A stretch of 8,587 bases of DNA from NCBI GenBank assembly GCA_013331215.1, contig DUGU01000288.1, forward strand, positions 562 through 9,148. Direction: 5' to 3'. The position numbers were made by a program, and so were the translations under genes. The DNA comes from Methanoregulaceae archaeon (GTDB lineage Archaea; Halobacteriota; Methanomicrobia; Methanomicrobiales; Methanospirillaceae). Under the pieces are notes generated by a model, which was given only the letters and a program-made list of their open reading frames with translations, was not told the origin of the DNA and did not search any database. Below, piece by piece: positions 4,337 through 8,587 of this stretch (positions are counted from its first letter, which is position 1; each line of letters begins with the position of its first letter).

Positions 4337-7225
4337 GTGACCGATAAATTTACAGTGAACCCTCCCATGCCCGTTCCCGCGCAGATCCTCGCCGCAATCC
4401 GGCAGCCCGCGTTCGCGTACCTCGCGGATGGGGGCATCGGGGCCGCAAATGACCGGGCCGAGGCGCTGGCCGGGGGACCGCTGGCGGGCATGACGTCGGC
4501 CGACGTGATTGCCTGCTTTCTCGTTCGCCACCGCGACGGCCCCGGCGTCGCTCCGTCCGATCTCCCCGCAGCACGGGCGCTCGCGGGCGAGGAGGCCGTA
4601 GACGTCCCGCTCACGATCACGGCCGCCGGCGGGCGAACCATGCACGTCCTCGCCACGGCCTCCCCAATCCGGGACGGCGACCGGGTCGCCGGAGCGCTCT
4701 CCATCTGGCAGGACGTGACCGGCGAGGTGGAGGCCGCGCGGGCGCTCGCGGCGCAGAGCGACGCTCTCCAGGGCCGCGAGGAGGAGATCGCAGCGCAGAA
4801 CGAGGAGCTCCGTTGCCAGAGGGGCGAGCTCCGCGAGCAGAGCGACACCCTCCGCGAGAGCGAGGCGAAGTATCGGGGTCTCGTCGACCTCGCGCCGGAC
4901 GGGGTCGTTGTCCACGAGCGGGGCGTCATCCGGTACGCCAACCCCGCCGCCGCCCGGCTCCTGCGCGCCACGGCACCGGACGCGCTGGTCGGGACCAATA
5001 TCCTCGAGCTGGTCCACCCGGATGATCGCACCACGGGCAGCAGCCGGGTCGACACCGTGCACGACCGGAGCCAGACCACGCCGCTCTGGGAGTTCCGCTT
5101 CATGATCGACGGGGAGGTGATCCCCGCCGACGCCGTCGCCGGCCCGGTCACCTGGGAGGGTGCGCCGGCCGTGCAGGTCGTTCTCCGCGACATCACCGCG
5201 CGGAAGCGGGCCGAGGCGGCGCTCGGCGAGAGCGAGGCGCGGCACCGGCGGCTCTTCGAGACCATGCTCCAGGGCGTGGTCTACCAGGACACCGAAGGCA
5301 TGATCGTCGGCATGAACCCCGCGGCCGAGCAGATCCTCGGCAAGAGTCCGGCCGAATTCCTGGGCGGCTCGTCGGTGGGGGAGGAGCGGCACACGCTTCG
5401 CGAGGACGGGACGCCGTTTCCCGGCCTCGAGCACCCGGCGATGGTGGCGCTCCGGACCGGCGAGGCGGTCCGGGACGTGGTCATGGGCGTGTACAACCCC
5501 CGGGACCGGGCCCACCGCTGGATCTCCGTCACGGCCGTGCCGCTCTTCCACCCCGGCGAGACGGCACCGTACCAGGTCTACACCCTCTTTGCCGACATCA
5601 CGGAGCGCAAGCGCATGGGGGAGGCGCTGCGCGAGAGCGATGCTCGGCAGGGGTTTCTGGTCCGGCTCAACGACGCGCTCGCGCCGCTGGCCGACCCGGC
5701 CGGGGTGCAGGCCGAGGCGGCCCGCGTCCTCGGCGAGCACCTCGGCGCGGACCGCGTGGCGTACTTCGAGGTGGACGATGGTGATTACGTCGTCGAGCAC
5801 GACTACGCGCCATCGGTCCCGCGCATCGCGGGCCGGCACCCGATCGACTCGTTCGGCCCCCGCCTGCTCGCCGTCTACCGCTCGGGCACGACCGCGGTCG
5901 GCGACGACGTCGAGGCCGACCCCGACCTATCCCCGGACGAGAAGGCCGGGTTCGCGGCGATCCAGATCCGGGCGTACATCGGCGTGCCGCTGGTCAAGGC
6001 CGGCGCGTTCGTGGCGGGGCTCGCCGTGCACACGCAGAGACCGCGGGCATGGACGCCGGCGGAGGTCTCGCTGGTCGAGAAGACGGCCGAGCGGACATGG
6101 GCCGCGGTCGAACGGGCAAAGGCCGAGACGGCTCTCCGAGAGAGCGAGAGGCGCTTCAGGTCCGTCCTCGACCACTCCCTCGACGCCCTCTACCGGCTCA
6201 ACCTCCGGACGGGCCGCTACGAGTACGTCAGCCCGGCATTCGACCGGGCCGTCGGCCGCACGGCGGAGGAGATGCTGTCGCGGGCCGCCGAGGAGGCGAA
6301 GGGATGGGTCCACCCGAACGACCTGCCTGTGGTGGAGGCGGCCGTGGCCCAGCTGGAAGAGACAGGGGCGACGGAGGTCGACTACCGCGTCCGGGACCGG
6401 GACGGCCGGTACCGCCGGGTCTCGAATCACCTCTCCCTGGTCCGCGACGGGTCGGGACGGCCGCTGTACCGGGACGGGATCGTCCGTGACGTCACCGGGC
6501 AGAAGGAGGCGGAGGAGGCGCTGCGGGAGTACGCGGAGAACCTCCAGCGATCAAACGAGGACCTCCAGCGCTTCGCGTACGTAGCAAGCCACGACCTGCA
6601 GGAGCCGCTGCGGTCGGTCGTCAGCTTCAGCCAGCTCCTCGAGCGGCGGTACGGAGGGCAGCTCGGCCCCGACGCCGACGAGTACATCGACTTCATCGTC
6701 GAGGGCGGCAACCGGATGCAGAGCCTGATCCTCGACCTGCTGGCGTTCTCGCGTGTGAACACGACGCGGCAGCAGATCGCCCGGACGGACGCCGAGGACG
6801 TCCTGGCCGAAGCCGTGCGGAGCCTCGATCTCTCGCTCCGCGAGGCCGATGCGACCCTCACCCACGACTCGCTGCCGGTGGTCATGGCGGACCCGACGCA
6901 GCTCGCGCAGGTCTTTTCCAACCTGGTCTCGAACGCGGTCAAGTTCCGCCGCCCGGACGCGCCGCTGCAGGTCCACGTCGGCGCCCGGCGGCTCGACGGT
7001 GTCTGGGAGTTCTCGGTCAGCGACAACGGGATCGGGATCGCGCCCGAATATTTCGACCGGATCTTCGTGATCTTCCAGCGCCTCCACACCAAGGAAACGT
7101 ATCCCGGCACCGGCATCGGCCTCGCGATCGTAAAACGGATCATCGACCGGCACGACGGCACGATCCGGGTCGAGTCGACGCCGGGCGAAGGCTCGACCTT
7201 CTTCTTCACCCTGCCGGCCGCGTGA
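4337..7225 (+). CDS. Soluble PAS/GAF multi-sensor histidine kinase
   Basis: A 962-residue cytosolic sensor kinase with no transmembrane segment. Domains in order: PAS-like (about 15-128), coiled coil (130-176), PAS (174-292, ending RDITARKRAEAAL), PAS (300-424, ending FADITERKRMGEAL), GAF (about 440-595), PAS with PAC (604-724, ending RDVTGQKEAEEAL), HisKA (about 735-806) and HATPase (about 845-962). The phosphorylated histidine is H752 in SHDLQEPLR. ATP-site motifs are complete: N-box SNLVSNAVKF (N866), G1 DNGIGIAP (896-903), F-box FDRIF (906-910) and G2 GTGIGLA (924-930). The enzyme should autophosphorylate in response to ligands or redox and energy cues sensed by PAS/GAF; the signal is unknown, and no haem- or flavin-binding residues were recognised. 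No receiver domain is fused and no response regulator lies nearby. The start is uncertain: GTG 4337 gives the longest form, ATG 4367 would trim ten residues outside any domain, and neither has a good Shine-Dalgarno site. Confidence 0.92.
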   Translation: MTDKFTVNPPMPVPAQILAAIRQPAFAYLADGGIGAANDRAEALAGGPLAGMTSADVIACFLVRHRDGPGVAPSDLPAARALAGEEAVDVPLTITAAGGRTMHVLATASPIRDGDRVAGALSIWQDVTGEVEAARALAAQSDALQGREEEIAAQNEELRCQRGELREQSDTLRESEAKYRGLVDLAPDGVVVHERGVIRYANPAAARLLRATAPDALVGTNILELVHPDDRTTGSSRVDTVHDRSQTTPLWEFRFMIDGEVIPADAVAGPVTWEGAPAVQVVLRDITARKRAEAALGESEARHRRLFETMLQGVVYQDTEGMIVGMNPAAEQILGKSPAEFLGGSSVGEERHTLREDGTPFPGLEHPAMVALRTGEAVRDVVMGVYNPRDRAHRWISVTAVPLFHPGETAPYQVYTLFADITERKRMGEALRESDARQGFLVRLNDALAPLADPAGVQAEAARVLGEHLGADRVAYFEVDDGDYVVEHDYAPSVPRIAGRHPIDSFGPRLLAVYRSGTTAVGDDVEADPDLSPDEKAGFAAIQIRAYIGVPLVKAGAFVAGLAVHTQRPRAWTPAEVSLVEKTAERTWAAVERAKAETALRESERRFRSVLDHSLDALYRLNLRTGRYEYVSPAFDRAVGRTAEEMLSRAAEEAKGWVHPNDLPVVEAAVAQLEETGATEVDYRVRDRDGRYRRVSNHLSLVRDGSGRPLYRDGIVRDVTGQKEAEEALREYAENLQRSNEDLQRFAYVASHDLQEPLRSVVSFSQLLERRYGGQLGPDADEYIDFIVEGGNRMQSLILDLLAFSRVNTTRQQIARTDAEDVLAEAVRSLDLSLREADATLTHDSLPVVMADPTQLAQVFSNLVSNAVKFRRPDAPLQVHVGARRLDGVWEFSVSDNGIGIAPEYFDRIFVIFQRLHTKETYPGTGIGLAIVKRIIDRHDGTIRVESTPGEGSTFFFTLPAA

Positions 7226-7267
7226 TACTGTCGCCGCAATCACCGTATCGGCCCGGGCCCGTCCGGC

Positions 7268-8587
7268 TCACGCCCCGTCGCCGGCCTCCCCCTCCGGGAT
7301 CTCCGTGACCCGGCCCGTGATGCCGATCACGGTTCTGTCCGCGTCGCGCCACGGCCCGTACTCCTCGTCGAAGGCGGAGGTCCGGCCGTCCTGCAGCCGG
7401 ACCGTCCTCGTCCGGGCCTGCTCGCCGGTCGCCATCACGCCCTCCTTGATCGCCGCCAGCCGCCGCGCCTCGGGCGGTGGCAGGAAGTCCGCGTCCGTCC
7501 GGCCGACGAGCGGCTCGGGCGTCCCCGGGATCGGCGGGCCGAAGACCCAGACGTACCGGAGCGCCCGGTCCTGCTGGAAGAGCCGGGCCGGGCAGGCGTC
7601 GGACGCGAGCCCGAGCCGGAGGTGCGCCGTCCGGAGCTCGTCCTCGGCCCGCTTTCGGTCCGTGATGTCGAGGACGGCCCCGACCGCCTCGACCGGCTCG
7701 CCGTCGGCCGTGGCAGTCAGGACGGTCGTCGCCACAACCCGCGTCTCCCCGCCGGGGCGAGTGAGCGGGAACTCGAGCGTCACCGGCCCGTCCGCCGCCG
7801 CCTCGCGGACCACCTCCCGAAGGTCCCGGCCGGGCGAGGCCATCGCGGCGAACTCGGGAAATGGGGGAGCGTCGTCTTTCACCGGCAGGCCGTAGATGCG
7901 GTACCACTCGTCCGAGACCGTGACGCGGTCGCCCCGGAGGACCCACCGCCAGCTGCCGAGGTGCCCGATCCGCTGCGCCTGGGCGAGCCACGCCCGGCTC
8001 TGCCGCAGCTCGAGCTCGAGACCTTTCACCGCGGTGATCTCCGTGAAGGTGAAGACCACGCCCTCGATCATGTTCTCGACGGTCCGGTACGGCCGGGCGC
8101 GCACCAGGAACCACCGCCCGTCATCCGTCTGCGCCTGCCGCTCGACAGGGACCAGGGTCGCGAGCACCTCCCGGGCGTCCCCGGCCAGGGAGTCGTACCG
8201 GAGGTTCAGGGCGAGGTCCCCGATCGGCCGGCCGACGTCCGTCGGGATCAGGTTGAGCACGCCCTTCGCCGGCGCCGTGAACCGCTGGATCGCGAGGCCG
8301 CGGTCGAGGAAGAGGGTCGCGATGTCCGTGGCGTCGAGGAGGTTCCGGACGTCGTTGTTGGCCTTCGAGAGCTCCTCGATCTTCCGCTGGAGCTCCTGGT
8401 TGACCGTGACCAGCTCCTCGTTGAGGCTCTGGAGCTCCTCCTTCGAGGTGGTCAGTTCCTCGTTCGTCGACTGGAGCTCCTCGTTCGTGGACTGCATCTC
8501 CTCGTATGCCAACTGGACGTCCTCGCGCGAGGCCTCCATCTCCTCGATGGTGCCCTGCAGCCGCTCGCGCGTCTGCCTGAGCTCCTC
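7268..8587 (-). CDS. C-terminal part of a CheB/CheR-PAS fusion-type sensor protein (5' end beyond the window)
   Basis: 439 residues are visible; the frame stays open to the right edge, so the N-terminus is missing. Visible residues 1-80 are a long heptad coiled coil with repeated NEELQSTNEEL and SLNEELVTVNQEL. It is followed by ANNDVRNLLDATDIATLFLD and later LNLIPTDVGRPIGDL, the signature linker and PAS_10 domain (about 79-186) of proteins that carry CheB methylesterase and CheR methyltransferase domains upstream. Then come a PAS_3-type domain (about 201-313, with IGHLGSWRWV and ending VLDITDRKRAEDEL) and a last PAS-like domain (about 319-429). It ends GEAGDGA with no HisKA or HATPase. The CheB/CheR part is inferred from the family and cannot be seen. 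Such proteins are thought to couple sensory input to methylation-type or kinase signalling. The gene converges on the kinase gene with a 42-bp gap and no clear terminator. Confidence 0.8.
   Translation of the reverse strand, partial: EELRQTRERLQGTIEEMEASREDVQLAYEEMQSTNEELQSTNEELTTSKEELQSLNEELVTVNQELQRKIEELSKANNDVRNLLDATDIATLFLDRGLAIQRFTAPAKGVLNLIPTDVGRPIGDLALNLRYDSLAGDAREVLATLVPVERQAQTDDGRWFLVRARPYRTVENMIEGVVFTFTEITAVKGLELELRQSRAWLAQAQRIGHLGSWRWVLRGDRVTVSDEWYRIYGLPVKDDAPPFPEFAAMASPGRDLREVVREAAADGPVTLEFPLTRPGGETRVVATTVLTATADGEPVEAVGAVLDITDRKRAEDELRTAHLRLGLASDACPARLFQQDRALRYVWVFGPPIPGTPEPLVGRTDADFLPPPEARRLAAIKEGVMATGEQARTRTVRLQDGRTSAFDEEYGPWRDADRTVIGITGRVTEIPEGEAGDGA

Noticed and set aside
4121..5839. 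Long minus-strand open frame (572 codons) opposite the kinase gene
   Set aside because: It lies antisense to well-conserved PAS domains and has no recognisable motif of its own.
7226..7267. Palindromic GCCCGGGC between the convergent genes as a terminator
   Set aside because: The dyad is short with no loop or T-run on either strand, so termination is not supported.
7206..8114. Second minus-strand frame overlapping the CheB/CheR-PAS type gene
   Set aside because: It is Arg/Gly/Pro-rich, shifted by one base from the frame that carries clear coiled-coil and PAS motifs, and is a shadow of it.

Overview
The window is very GC-rich and looks archaeal, most likely from a Methanomicrobiales methanogen such as Methanoculleus or Methanofollis. 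The reasons are an exported IPT/TIG-repeat protein, a small protein with a PGF-CTERM-like archaeosortase tail, PAS/GAF multi-sensor kinases, AT-rich TATA-like patches upstream of genes, and one strong Shine-Dalgarno sequence. The lineage is inferred from protein style, not from a database search. No tRNA, rRNA, CRISPR array, transposase or integrase was seen.

Layout. Positions 1-254 hold no gene that can be supported. Positions 255-3215 (minus) encode a 986-residue exported protein built from one truncated and six complete immunoglobulin-like (IPT/TIG-type) units. A 114-residue Ser/Thr/Pro linker and a roughly 225-residue Ala-rich helical domain are inserted after the second unit. A 446-bp divergent intergenic region follows. 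It has an AT-rich promoter patch for the minus gene, an 11-nt direct repeat in that gene's leader, an 8-bp inverted repeat, and a coding-like minus-strand patch that may be a gene remnant. Positions 3662-4033 (plus) encode a 123-residue exported protein with a C-terminal sorting signal. Positions 4034-4336 contain the last 37 codons of a lost histidine kinase gene, about 86% identical in DNA to the 3' end of the intact kinase downstream.

Positions 4337-7225 (plus) encode an intact soluble hybrid-sensor histidine kinase (PAS-PAS-PAS-GAF-PAS-HisKA-HATPase). Converging on it with a 42-bp gap is the 3' part of a minus-strand gene (7268 to beyond the right edge). Its coiled coil and first PAS domain match those of CheB/CheR-PAS fusion proteins, and it ends in PAS domains without a kinase.

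How the genes may work together. The left half is a cell-surface pair: a large secreted repeat protein without an anchor of its own, and a small wall- or membrane-attached glycoprotein-like partner, divergently transcribed. The right half is signal transduction: two multi-PAS sensors facing each other, with no response regulator in the window. The kinase remnant suggests that tandem duplication and decay of sensor kinase genes has taken place here. No link between the two halves is shown by the sequence.
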